DNA from: Malaya genurostris | Taxonomy: Eukaryota > Arthropoda > Insecta > Diptera > Culicidae | DNA length: 64,000 bases | Reading direction: 5' to 3' | Assembly: GCF_030247185.1 (NCBI RefSeq) | Contig: NC_080570.1 | Coordinates: forward strand, 310,001-374,000 | Shown here: one piece after another, positions 37,856 through 49,030 of the stretch | How positions within the stretch are numbered: the stretch's first letter is position 1 | Layout of the letters: every line of letters begins with the position of its first letter | The notes under the pieces: model-generated | The model's database searches: none | Seen by the model: the letters and a program-made list of their open reading frames with translations, nothing else | Told to the model about the DNA's origin: nothing | Made by a program: the position numbers and the translations under genes

Positions 37856-38772
37856 TTACATCGGAAAGAAAGCATTTTTTTTATTTAAAAGATATTTTTT
37901 ATTCAGGCCTATTTGTGTACAAGCTTTACGTGGCCGATTGAGCCGATTTTTTAAATAATTTTTTTTTGAGTTGGATCTCGTTGTCACCCTTTTTCTAGGG
38001 GTAGAGGAGCTTCCATTTCCCTCCTGCGAGGATTGAGGGGCACTTCGTTCGTGGTTCGTCTCGTCATCCATTACCACATCGATGGTATTGTTGTTGGTTT
38101 CATTGCTAGTTGCTGGAGATGAGCCTTGTTGTACATTGTTTGCAGTTGCTGGTTGGTTGGATGGTAAGCTATTAACTGCAGCTGGTGTACTTTGTTCTAT
38201 AGGGGATACGTTGGATGGTTTCGTTGAAGGGGATGCTTCACTGTTGTTGGTGACTGTTACAGGTATACTCTTGTATCTTGACCGAAAATCACATAAGAAG
38301 GTATAGGCTTCTTCAAGTGTATGCGTAATACACGTGCGCCATTTAGAATACCGGGGAAAAAAATCTTCCACTTTTCTTTTTCGATAAAGAGAATCTCTCC
38401 GTATTGGGATATAGTTTTGCGAATATAATAATCGGTGACGCTTGAGTGAAGATCATGCACACGCACTTCTATAGCACTATCATCCATATATACTGGAATG
38501 TTGTACCTAATGTTCTCGTGTTCCACATAGTGCACATTGTTATTGTCTTTTGCGAATTGAATTGCATCCAACTCTTTATAAAACTGGATGTAAATAACAT
38601 TATTTGTCTTATTGCATTGAAGTAAATGCACAGGTTTAATGTCAAGATGCATTTGCTCCTTAAGCAAACCTTCAAGTTCTCGTATCGAAGGTCGAATTTT
38701 GCACTGCCTGAAGTAAACAACAATTGTATTCTTTCTTGTCGGCGGTAGCTTTTGTTCGTTTGGTTCACTCAT
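37856..38772 (-). pseudogene. Non-LTR retrotransposon ORF1 (RRM-like), frameshifted
   Basis: The frame opens at ATG 38772 (MSEPNEQKLPPTRKNTIVVY). About 165 residues of an ORF1-type nucleic-acid-binding protein follow. They include EVRVHDLHSSVTDYYIRKTI, SQYGEILFIEKEKW and PGILNGARVLRIHLKKPIPS, a pattern typical of RRM-like ORF1 domains in mosquito LOA/Loner/Jockey-type elements. After YVIFGQDTRV (about 38270) the frame ends; the next frame continues with VTVTNNSEASPSTK, a Ser/Thr/Asn/Pro-rich stretch and a basic tail (RKRVTTRSNSKKNY) ending at 37856. CCHC zinc knuckles, often present at this point, are missing, which suggests a deletion as well as a frameshift. No ORF2 (endonuclease/RT) lies downstream on the minus strand. 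Clade is uncertain. Confidence 0.75.
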
Positions 38773-38889
38773 TTCGAGGTCGTTCTATTGTAGACTACAC
38801 AATTCTGTACTTGGTTTTTTCCATCCCGAACGTAAGCGGTTTTGTTATATCGACTGACTTGGATGAGATGTGGAAGCGAACTAAGATTA

Positions 38890-39200
38890 TAACATTGTTT
38901 CTGAAATTGCATGAAAATTCATCGAAATAAATAAGAAATACTTAATGTTGGATTAGCATTAATTTTACTGGTTTCGACTGTAACTTGCGTTCTGCTGGCA
39001 GGTGCGGCTGTGTGAATTAATTTACAATCGAATTAATTGAATTAATTACAGTCGAAACCAGTAAAATTCTAGCTCATATAACATTAAGGCATTACAAATA
39101 AAATCTTCCGTCATTTGACAAATTAGGTCTTTATGAATTACATCGTATGAGGGATTAAGTCACATGTAAAATTCGAGTTTTTTTTGGAGTGTATGCATTA
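38890..39200. repeat. MITE-like repeat with internal 23-bp inverted repeat
   Basis: AATTTTACTGGTTTCGACTG plus TAA (38961-38983) is exactly inverted at 39046-39068. The stretch 38893-38935 is the inverse of 40625-40665, and 39085-39195 is the inverse of about 40345-40460 (TTTGACAAATTAGGTCTTTA, ATGAATTACATCGTATGA, GATTAAGTCAC). It ends in a T-run followed by GGAGTGT. No coding capacity; part of a nested cluster that continues after 40031. Confidence 0.65.
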
Positions 39201-39225
39201 AACCGCATTCTATAAAAAAATGAAC

Positions 39226-40030
39226 AAAGCACGCTGTATGCTAGGCGGTGTTGTTTTCTTCTTCCGTACTAGCACGTACCGACGCGTACCGGTTTTGCAT
39301 CATTTTGTATGACAGTTAGAAAATTGATACTCATCGCCCTATAATTTCGGAACCGGAAGTCGGATATGGATTAAATTGCACAGTATCTTTCAAGACACTA
39401 AGAGCTTTAATATAAATCAAGATTTGTGAAAATATGTTTTAACCGTGGCTGGGAAATTGAAGTGAGTTCCTTTTTTGGAGTTTTTCTTCACATTTGCATT
39501 CGAACCGAGGACTAGTAGTCTCAAAGTAGATTTAAATATCCACTAATTAACAAGGTTTGCCAACTAGATGAAACTTACCAGTAAGTTTTATACAAATTTG
39601 CACCTTGCGCCATCACTTTTGAAAAAATACTCATGAAATGGAAATTTTTTCACTTATCGTGCTGTAATACCGAAACCGAAAGTCGGATCTGGATGAACTT
39701 TCCGGGGATTTTTTAAAGAATTTCTATTTGTCTCTTAGTTTGTGAAATTCGATTAAGCAATTTCCGATAAAGTTGAGTGCGCATTTTCTCATAGATTTCC
39801 ACATAGTGGCATATGACCATAAGACCTTTTGAATTTAAATTTGTGAGAATCGGATCAGCCGTCTTCGAGAAAATCGAGTGATATTATTGACACATACACA
39901 CAGAAAAACATACATACATACATACATACATACATACAAACGTGACGTATGTATGTATGTATTGTGATCTCGACGAACTGAGTCGAATGATATGACATTC
40001 GGCCCTCCGTTCAAAAGTCGGTTTTCACAG
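39226..40030 (+). repeat. Abundant repeat, long copy B
   Basis: Colinear with 3109-3975 from GCTAGGCGGTG through ACCGACGCGTACCGGTTTTG, ACTAGTAGTCTCAAAGTAG, GCCAACTAGATGAAACTTAC, GAGAAAATCGAGTGA and GATCTCGACGAACTGAGTCG to GTCGGTTTTCACAG. The family's last bases (GAGAAAGGCA) are missing because another repeat begins at about 40031. It contains an ACAT run (39909-39937) facing a GTAT run (39946-39961). Confidence 0.8.
39909..39961. repeat. Inverted (ACAT)n/(GTAT)n microsatellite pair
   Basis: About seven ACAT units, a short spacer AAACGTGAC and about four GTAT units, which can pair as a hairpin. It occupies the repeat's usual CA-rich site. Confidence 0.85.
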
Positions 40031-40360
40031 CACACTTAAAAAACCCCTGTGGTTTTACATCTTATTAGAGGCACAAAAATGGAGTGTCGCGGTTCACGCA
40101 AATTCACGTGGAAGAACATTTAATATTGTGTCTAAAACTTTAGACATGAAATTCATTAAAATTGAAAAAAAAACAAACCGCCGCGGTGAACCGAGAATCA
40201 TTGGATCGCAAGCCCATCTGTTAATCAATTGAGCCACAGAAGCATACATGTGTTTGGGTGGTAAAAGGTACATTTAAATTCACACAGCCGCACCTGCTAG
40301 CAGAACGCAAGTTACAATCGAAAGCAGTAAAATTAATTCTAATCCATCATTAAGTCATTA
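40031..40360 (-). repeat. MITE/SINE-like repeat with tRNA-like head, minus strand
   Basis: On the minus strand, TTCTGTGGCTCAATTGATTA followed by ACAGA looks like a tRNA D-arm/A box. CTCGGTTCACCGCGGCGG downstream is B-box-like, followed by a T-rich run. The outer part carries CAGAACGCAAGTTACAATCG (40300-40319), the inverse of a block at 38970-39000. The left edge is ACACTTAAAAAACC then GTGGTTTTACA, a terminus type also seen at 39165-39200. The tRNA-like block does not fold as a full tRNA. Confidence 0.55.
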
Positions 40361-40790
40361 CAAATGAAAGGAAAAAAATTGAATTTCACAGGTGACTTAA
40401 TCCTTCATACGATGTAATTCATAAAGACCTAATTTGTCAAATGACTGAAAATTTAATTTGTAATGATTAAATGTTAGATTGGCTTGAATAGCGACTGGTT
40501 GAGTTTGAATGCATCTTTTATCAACCAAGTGCGCCTCTTTTTCTGTGGCTTAGTCGATTAACAGACGTACTTGCGATTCATAGATTCTCGGTTCAAGACG
40601 CGATGTCCGCTACCAGTATTATTTTTTATTTCGATGAAATTTCATGCAATTTTAGAAACAATGCTAATCTAACATGAAGTCATTACAAATGAAATTTTTC
40701 GTCATTTGACAAATTAGGTTTTTATGAATTACATCGTTTTTTCGAAGTTTGAGAGCTTTACAAGGATCCGTCACACTTTCCTTCCGATGT
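40361..40790 (+). repeat. Second tRNA-like repeat copy, inverted relative to the first
   Basis: TTCTGTGGCTTAGTCGATTA then ACAGACG and TTCTCGGTTCAAGACGCG (about 40545-40605) match the tRNA-like block of 40150-40245 in opposite orientation. It is flanked by TCATTACAAATGAAA and CATTTGACAAATTAGGT blocks on both sides in inverted order (40345-40460 and 40680-40740). No protein. Confidence 0.55.
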
Positions 40791-43700
40791 AAAAAAAAAT
40801 TCTCCGTACTGCGACATATTTTTTTGATTGTGGTGCTCACTGACTGTGTGCTATTGCAACATATTTCAGTGTTAGTTCTAAGTTTGACAGACCGAATTAC
40901 TGGTATCTGTGTCTGTTAATATCTCGTGACATTAGTGGTGAAATATTGATGAGTTTTAAACATAGTGGAATTATTTTTTCTTTCTGAATCGATTCCACTA
41001 ACCGCTAAAAGAGGTAATTTTTGAATTGGAAGTTGAAAAACATACAAGTTGCTTTTTTGACTAAATGATATTCTGTTAAATCCCAGTTTAATATGAAAGG
41101 ATTTTAATAGGATTACTTTAATGAACAGTAAATTTGAGGGAATATGAGCAACCATATATGTATGAAGAACGTTATTTGACTCTTAAACTTACACTCACAC
41201 ATGCACACATACTCTTCCACATACCCACTCGCTTACTCACACACAATACAGGTGATAAGATACCGATTTCATTCACTTTCTGATCTTCAAAGAACATCAG
41301 TCAATCCATTAGTTCAGTTATTGAGTTTTTAAGGAGTTCACAGGTTTACAATTCAATAGCAGAAACGCAACTATTAAGGATGTACATCTTATACACGACG
41401 CAAGTTTTTGTGTAATAAAAAGTTCCGTAAAGAAAAGCATACTCCATTCATCATTTTAGTATGGCTATTGGCTGTTCAAATGACAAAAAGTCAACAAATA
41501 AAAATTGTCACTGTCCGCCGTTTTCAGAATTGTTGATGTTATACAGATGCTAGTTCAAAACATTCAAATCTTCATCAAAAAATTGTAACATGAAATTAAA
41601 AAAGAGATTTGTGTAAATGTTATCTAGGATATATGTAAAACTGTAAAAGGATTTCCAAAGATGATGCTTCTGGGAGGAATTCGACTGATCCGAAATTAAA
41701 TACTTTTTTGGTAGCATTTATTACAGAAAGGGTTATAGGCTGATTCTCATATATCTGAGTTCGAGTTCAAATTATTTCTCAGTAGTTCGTCCCGTAGATG
41801 AGAAAAATACAGAAATATGATTGTTCTCAACTGAATGTAGTGCGAAATAAACAAATGTACACTGGAGTACATCAAGAATGGAAAGGTAATATCAGTGCAG
41901 AGTGTGCACTGCAATTTTCATAGTTGGTGTGTGTACTTCCAGCATCTCATATAAATGGTCGGCTGTCGAGAAATAGTAGTCATTTTGGAAATAAATTGAA
42001 ATGTAGCTTACTCCGACAGAAGCCTACACGTGTCCGTGCCTAAAATGCTGTACATGTGGAATATACGAGATAAACTAATGGAACATGTGAGCACTAAGTA
42101 ACATTCGTTCAAAATTAAATTTATTTTACCTAACCGTTTGTTCATTTGTTCCGTTCGAAACCTCCTAGTAACATTGTTTTTCGTAGAGGTAATGACAAAA
42201 GGAAACGGTTTCAAAAGTGCACATGTGGCATAATTCAGTTACATACCTGAATGGAATCTATATTGATTTACGTGTGCTAGCTAGTTCGCATTTAGATTCT
42301 CAATGATTCAGTTTCCAATCAATTCCACTCCGAGGTTTTGCATTCATTCATAACGTTTTTTTCTGCTAACTAGCAATTGAAAAAAAAAACACTTTGGTAT
42401 TAACATTTCAGATTTTGTTGCGTTCGGAAAAACCGGCCTGTTTTTTTTAAGAGTTTTTTTTTATTATTATTGGGAAAGGCTCTATTAAACGGTGGGAGCA
42501 GGACCAAACCAAATGAGCGAAACGATTCACAAATACATAGATAATTTGACTAGGAATATTTCGATGCACCGAGGGAGGGTCAGACAGTAGAAGTAGAGGT
42601 ATACACATAAATTACCTTGCCATCAGTTGCACAACGTACACCGTTATCCCTGGCAAGACGAACGAGATACAGGATGAACATAGGCACCAGTGCTGGTAAG
42701 TGAGTCTGTGTTGGTCACCACCAGCATAATTTCGACGGTGAACCCTGGAAATGAAAAACGTATCCCCGGCTTCAACCAGTCTGTCGGGTTTTCCATTCCA
42801 GGAGTAAGGATTGCATCTGGCCCGCTTTGGGCGACGTTATTTCTAGGTTTGCTTCGAAACACGGAGATAGATGAGGTTGTAGTCTTCGTTCTTTCCTGCT
42901 AGCCTAGCCAAGTACTTTGTACAACGTTCTATCGTTCGTCTGCATTGGGCTGAGCCAAACTAGCACACCAGTAGAGGGAAACTTCACGGAAGAGCCAAAT
43001 AATAAATCAATAATTTCCACTCGTTCTCGTCTGTGCCCGCCGAATGGCGATGAGATTTTGCTTTATGTTTCACTTTAACTTGAACTTTAACCTTATAACC
43101 CTTATAATATTTCTTCTTCGTTTGAATCGTCGTTGACACAACCGGAATGGCGAGCACTGGCATAGTTTGGACACACTTTGAAATATTCAAGGAATGCCGA
43201 GTATCTCGTGCAAGTGACAGCAAATTATGTGAATCGACAAAGGGCTGAAATGTGCTTGGATTGCCCAGTTCAAAGAAAGTGCTATCAGTTCAACTGCTTT
43301 CTTTCGGTGGGGAGTGATGAATTTATTACGTGAATAATTTATTTCGTCGAGTAACACCCTTTCAATAATTGTTTCCTGCCACAAGGTTGAACTTAACAAA
43401 TACTGTTTCACTCCCTCATACTAGAATAGTGGTTTGAATGTCCTCCTGAAAAAAAACAGACGACACAACTTTTGCTTTGGGATTTGTCCGTGAGTACAAG
43501 TACGGATGAAATATTTTATCGTCCTCAATAATCTTGGCTTGTTTCGTTTCATACCTCGACGTCCCCACAAACGAAACAAGAACGAATTTAGGCAACACAC
43601 TTTCCTTGCGAACATTTTGCCGGAGAGAATGGCGAGGAAATGATCGTGAAGAAACACCAAATTAATGGTTTGGAGTAATTTTGGGGCTAGGTTAATGACA

Positions 43701-46628
43701 AGTTAAAAGTTTCGGAATTTACATAATTATAAACTTTTTCTACGCCTCCGAGTTGCTGGGTGGGCAATGCTAACTATTAAAACTGTATAGTATGAAGCCG
43801 TATGAATGGCATACCGTCGGCCGGATGTGAACTAATTTTTGACCGGTGTTTCGATGAGAAATTTGAAGCCGACATCGGGAATCAACAGTTCTCATCTTTG
43901 GGTTCATAATAAATCCTATTATTTCCTCTATCCTCCGTCGATGTTGGTTGCTATCAACGTAGTACCGGTACCGCTAGAAGCCTATTGGGGATGACGTGTA
44001 TTTACAATTCATGGAATTTTTAATACAATTTAAAATTTAAATTATACTTATCGACTGGACATCATCAAAATCGAAAATTGCAACCGGCGAAAACGACAAA
44101 CTTTGAGCTTCAGTTGAATCGTCAAAGCGGAGGCTTGTCATGCCCTCAGGGTATGAAGAATAAATTAACTTTCACTTTTGTGTGAAATGTCAAGTGATGA
44201 AATAAATACTACCATTTTTCCTCTAGATAGCTGGACTTATGATGTTGTGTCATTTGTACAGGTCATCTCGGTTATGACAGATTTATACAAGTAATTATGT
44301 GAACGTTTTCCATGACTTCTTGAACCATGTAAATGAACCACGCTTGCGATTAAGAAGAACCTAACGTACAAGAAGATAACTATGAAACTTTAAATTTATT
44401 GCGTGTTGTGTTGCCCAGATATTTCTGCCTTCTCTTCTTCGCTGACATTCAAAGCATAATAAATCACCGACTCGTTATAAGTATGAAAAAATAAGACATG
44501 CCGCGCTCTCGGTTCACCAGAGGTGAGATCTTTTGAGTTTCCAGAAAGTAACTGAATCGTAAGACAAGTCTCCAATGATCGCTTGATATAGTAATTTTTG
44601 CATTTAAAGTGACTGCTACATCCAATATTTCCCATTTTCTCGACATTGCAAGATACCAAAAATATGTCTATATCGTAAATGTTGTTTCGGTAATCTCAAA
44701 AAATGGGATTTTGAATACTCGTAATAATCTATGAACTATCAATCTTTTTGTTTCATTTTGAACCAAGAAGCACCAATCAAAGAGACTCAACACAACAAGA
44801 AACGGCGAACAGCTGCGAATAATAAATTCTAGATTCACTTCCATGACTGAAACTCCTCCTCGTACTCTTCAGCGGCCACTCAGATCGGAGTCAAACCATA
44901 GGCGGTGCTTACAAAAATAACACACACGCAAGACTACTAATTAAAATCGTTCAGCACATCTCAAATCCGGGCACCTGTCGAGCAGTAAACATTAGGTTCA
45001 AGCTGAAATTCTATTTCAGAATAAATTGAATGTGCAGTAAAGAAATTCGTGCTCTCTCGGTTTGATACTTTCGTATGAGGGATTTCTGGTCGAGATCCGT
45101 AGGAAAAGTGTGACCGTGGTTATGGTCGACCAGTGAAAATCGTATGCCATTAATATCATGCTTCGGTAGATAATTTACATTAAAGAACCGCCATTTATGC
45201 TATTTTCTGATTGAACTGGAACTGCCGAATGAAATTGGATGACGAAAATAGTTTTTCTTAGCTGAACTAATTTTCGTAAAGATATCAGAATATCATAATG
45301 AAAATCCCAGCCGCATTCCCGAAGTGAGACCAACGCAAAGTGCATCCTTGTATGTGTATACTTCGAAAAACCATTACCTTTCCAGACTAGAGGGAAGGGT
45401 CTGTTGCAAATTTGCATTATTATTATCGCAATAAATCACTTCATTGAGCTGCCGTCCGCTCCGCGTATCGATTGAATTTGGAACGATGGCCAACACGTTT
45501 TACTGGATAGGTGGTGAAGTGAAATGGAACTGACTTGCATCAGTGGAAAGGTTGTGCACTTTTTTTCTGAGCGCACGTCCTTCCATTCTCTGCTTTCATT
45601 TTTCGATCGTCATGATCAAGCGAATCAAGGCATCACGAACAGCAAAAGCAACTTTTTTTTCTCAGGCCATGGGTCAGGGAAATTGCCAGGATAGGAAGTA
45701 CAGGTATTATTATCTGGATGGAAATCAATGTAAGGACGTGTGTAAAACAAGAGCAGCATGAGACACAATGATGTTATTGAAGTGCACGAAGCAATCAGCG
45801 GTTGAGATAAAGTTTCAATCAAAATTGTTTCGCGCAGTCACTGTTTTTTCGTCGGCTTCGCTCATGTCACGCGTGACAGTATCGCGGAGGTGGCATTGAT
45901 GAAACTATTAGCATTCCATAAAAGAGTGAGCAATATTTGCGACACCCATTGTTCGGTTTTAGAAGGAAAACATTAGATTTTACGACTCAGTTGCGACTAT
46001 AGTCAACGCTTCATTTCAGCCAAAAAAGCGTTATCATGTGTCCACGGTTTGAATGCTTCGTGGTGTCATATTTGTGCCTAGGCTTTGTGGATGTAAAAAG
46101 ATTTCAATCACTTCTGACAGTCACATAAATTATGAGTGGTTTCAGAGAATCACAAAGTTGGAACTTGAATGTTGATAATGATCTGATGCCAGCAGATGCT
46201 ACATATGATATTTGTTTGCCGACGTGTAGACGTTGTCGTATATTCAAAAGAGATTTTCACTGTGTATAAATGAATAGCATTAGACCTCCAAGACGAACGA
46301 GTAAACTAGTTGTTTTGTCTTGTACGACTGTGGATTACATCAGAAGTATAACAGGCATGTTGGTATGATATACAAACAGGGTGACTCCCACTGGGGATAC
46401 AGCTTTTTAACACTCCAGCATCGAATGTAGAGAACTACACGTGAAGAGAGATTCTTAGATTACGCATTATGCATTTAGATTACCAGTGCCTTGAAATGAC
46501 ACTATATGTTGAGGTGTGAATATGAATTTTAAATTGGCCTGGCGAAAGAATAGGTGATAAGTAGTTGATAGGAAATTAGCTACGTTTGCCGTTTATAGCT
46601 GAGCACAATTTCGTCAATTAATGAGCTA
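40791..46628. other. Long unique region, no proven gene
   Basis: No TE protein or RNA gene recognised. On the minus strand around 42625-42700 there is an open stretch reading MFILYLVRLARDNGVRCATD that ends at a donor-like GGCAAG/GTAATT; this could be an exon but is unproven. A loose CA-rich tract lies at 41190-41265. The intervals 42480-43650 and 43740-45900 are less AT-rich than the average and show no repeats I know. Confidence 0.5.
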
Positions 46629-46785
46629 GACAAAATGATTCAAAATTATCAAACTGATCGTACTCTCCTGGTTAGTTATCAGAATTGTAAATCTGAATCG
46701 CTAGCTGTATGAGCAGATGTTCCTCAAGGTTTGAGCGTAGCACGAGTTTTGTATAATATTTTACCCCGATCAGCTGCACATAACA
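46629..46785 (+). pseudogene. Jockey-type reverse transcriptase fragment
   Basis: One frame reads DKMIQNYQTDRTLLVSYQNC, KSESLAV, a stop, then ADVPQGLSVARVLYNILP. This is the conserved RT stretch around the PQG motif of Jockey-clade non-LTR elements (typically GVPQGSVLGPxLYNI). Here the serine-valine-leucine part is altered and one stop interrupts it. The FADD catalytic block expected about 25 residues on is not legible, and no endonuclease lies upstream. A small, old, dead piece; clade by motif only. Confidence 0.65.
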
Positions 46786-47045
46786 AAATTATTTCTCCAG
46801 CTGTTATTTATATCATCTATACAAATGAATTATACTAATATCTTTGTTTCTGGCTTAAGATGCAATAACGCAGAAAAATAGTTCCAAAACTGTGCATTAG
46901 AGCGACGTGAAAAATCGGAGCGAATGCATCTAATTTAATTTTACTCTTAGAGTCAATCTATCGAACTGAGACAGCAAATCTCACTCTAACTAATGGTTAT
47001 CCTATAAGAGATGACTAATGTAATATTTTTCCTTTGGGTTTTAAC
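46786..47045. other. AT-rich DNA, possibly decayed LINE
   Basis: Directly follows the RT fragment and may be its decayed continuation; nothing is legible. Confidence 0.35.
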
Positions 47046-47120
47046 CTGAAACAATCGATTAAGCATTCCATAAGATGTCGGAGTGAGTTCCACTTTAGAG
47101 TTTTTGGTTGTTACTTACGG
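47046..47120 (+). repeat. Left half of an older repeat interrupted by the Tc1/mariner element
   Basis: GATTAAGCATTCCATAAGAT and the following sequence align with 50090-50152. The alignment continues on the other side of the nested element, at 48407-48520. Confidence 0.75.
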
Positions 47121-48406
47121 TAACGGGTGGCAACTAAAATTTTGGAATGTTTTCGAGGCCTGTATGCTCAACAACAAACGAGCTCAGAAAAAACTAAGAG
47201 TGTGTATGTGTTAGCTCTCTTTCTCCTCTTTCTGCTAGTATTTTCTGTATTGTCCATGCTTGCTCAGTTTTGCTCAAAATGCCATCGAAACAAGAAGTAT
47301 TTTACGAGCACATTGTACAGTTCTGCACTGCACATAAATCTCGGCAAATAGTATACGGTACAATATTTTAAAAGCAAAAATGTTGCGGCTTCGACAGTTT
47401 ACAATATCCTAAGATGCCCAACAACTGCTCGTAAAGAAGGTAGTGGAAGACCAGCCAAAATTATGGACGCAAAAGGATTTCGTTCTCTTTCTCGTGCCTT
47501 CAACAACAAGGATTCACTGAGTCAAAGGGATGCCGCAAAAAAGTTCAACTGTTCTCATCAGTACGTCTGAAAAACATTGAAAAGACTCGGAATAAAGTAC
47601 CGAAAGAAGACACGAGCCCCGGGATATACTGACGCACAAATTTCAACGCTGAATTCCCAATGCCGCTGGTTGATTAAAAAATTTTCCGGAAAAAGTTTTG
47701 TTTTGGACGACGAAAGTTACTTCCCTATTTTGAAGACGCAGATTCCCGCAAACGATCGATACTATTCAACGGATAGTTCTACTGTACATCCGAACATAAA
47801 ATATTAGTTTAAACATAAGTTTGAACAGAATGTGATGCTGTACATTGTCATTTTCGAGAAAGGCATTTCTAAGCCATGATTCAAGCCATCTGGGTATCGA
47901 TCAAGATGTGTATCAGAACGAATGTTTGCAGAAAGTTTTGATCCCGTTTTTTCAAAAACATCATGCTGATGGACAATACGTGTTTTGGCCGGATAAAGCG
48001 TCATCGCATTGCGCCAAAAACACAATCGTTCCTGAATACCCATTCGATCCCATTTGTACCCAAAAACCACAACCCGATAGATCTACCTCAGTGTCGCCTA
48101 ATCGAAGATTTCTTCGGGATTTTGAGCTCCTTGGCGTACAAAAATAACTGGATAGCCACGAATTGCTAACAGTTGATTGGTAGAATCAAGAGATGCATTC
48201 GCAAAGTTGACATGAAGGCCGTACAACGCTCCTGTTCCGACATCAAACGGAAGCTTCGCCGAACATCCGTTTTCAAATGTTCACTAATTTTTTTCAACAA
48301 TGAACAATGTATCTTTAATTTCAATAAACCAGATCTTCTCCAAGTATGTTTGTCTTTTTTTGACAGCTTGAGAAAGAAATTCCAAAATTTTAGTTGCCAC
48401 CCGTTA
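47121..48406 (+). mobile_element. Tc1/mariner-type element with perfect terminal repeats, nested
   Basis: The 28 bases at 47121-47148 (TAACGGGTGGCAACTAAAAT and onward) are exactly the reverse complement of 48379-48406. The outer TA on each side is the expected target duplication, so the element proper is 47123-48404 (about 1.28 kb), a normal autonomous length. It contains one degraded transposase gene in the same orientation. The identical ends suggest that insertion is younger than the coding decay implies, or that the element moved using transposase supplied elsewhere. Confidence 0.9.
47279..48290 (+). pseudogene. Tc1/mariner-superfamily transposase, multiply broken
   Basis: The likely start is ATG 47279 (MPSKQEVFYEHIVQFCTAHK). 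The N-terminal part is broken by a stop after YGTIF and by frameshifts. A readable frame from 47577 carries RLGIKYRKKTRAPGYT and the first catalytic aspartate in FVLDDESYF. A later segment gives QYVFWPDKASSHCAKN (second aspartate). After a frameshift, PKNHNPIDLPQCRLIEDFFG holds the last acidic residue, then YKNNW and RIKRCIRKVDMKAVQ near the C-terminus. The distance between the last two acids is 36-38 residues, ambiguous because of the frameshift between them. It would have been a cut-and-paste transposase acting on the element's own TIRs; several frameshifts and stops make it inactive. Confidence 0.85.
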
Positions 48407-48555
48407 CTTCCAGAATCGGTATTCAAGGACCAGCATAACCCAAAACGGTTCGCAGGACATCGATTTCGGAATCGGATAAAATCCACCATTTTTGTATGGG
48501 ACCAAGCCTTCGAATTTGAATTTTTACCTTTTTTTGTAAATATAAAAGAACTCAA
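48407..48555 (+). repeat. Right half of the interrupted older repeat
   Basis: CTTCCAGAATCGGTATTCAA, GACCAGCATAACC and CGGAATCGGATAAAAT then TTTTGTATGGGACCA match 50155-50370 in order. That paralogue has an extra internal stretch (about 50205-50320). Confidence 0.7.
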
Positions 48556-48795
48556 ATTTTAGAAAAACTTTTCGAGGCCCGGAGGGCCGAGTGTCATGTA
48601 CCAATCGATTTAGATCGACGAACTGAGCAAATGTCCGTGTGTGCCTATATATGTGTGTATGCCTGTATGTGTTTTGTCAACAAAGAGATTGAGATCTCAG
48701 AGACGACTGGACCGATTTTGATCAAACTAGTCGCAAATGGAAGGTCTTCCCGTCACCCTGAACAATATTGAACCACTTTTTGAGTTATACGAAGT

Positions 48796-49005
48796 TTTAT
48801 GTCAATTTTTTTGCTGACAATATCTGTCACAATTGACCTTATGTTTATGTATATTAGTTTATGTATAGATTCCATACGGAATCAGGAATCAGAACAAATT
48901 GGCTCAAATGGCACGTTCCCCTTTATGTCAATTTTTTTGCTGACAATATCTGTCACAATTGACCTTATGTTTATGTATATTAGTTTATGTATAGATTCCA
49001 CACGG
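48796..49005. repeat. 84-bp direct duplication with 42-bp spacer
   Basis: The copies at 48796-48879 and 48922-49005 differ at one base. The spacer (48880-48921) contains most of a 36-mer that is exactly inverted at 21701-21736. The two-fold MSIFLLTISVTIDLMFMY frame here is just this duplication translated. Confidence 0.9.
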
Positions 49006-49030
49006 TAATAGCTATCCAAGTTAATAGCTT

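Noticed and set aside
40150..40610. Two tRNA genes
   Set aside because: A-box and B-box-like motifs are present, but no acceptor stem or full cloverleaf can be drawn; they are tRNA-like repeat modules.
48799..49008. Protein with a two-fold hydrophobic repeat
   Set aside because: It is the 84-bp DNA duplication read through in one frame.
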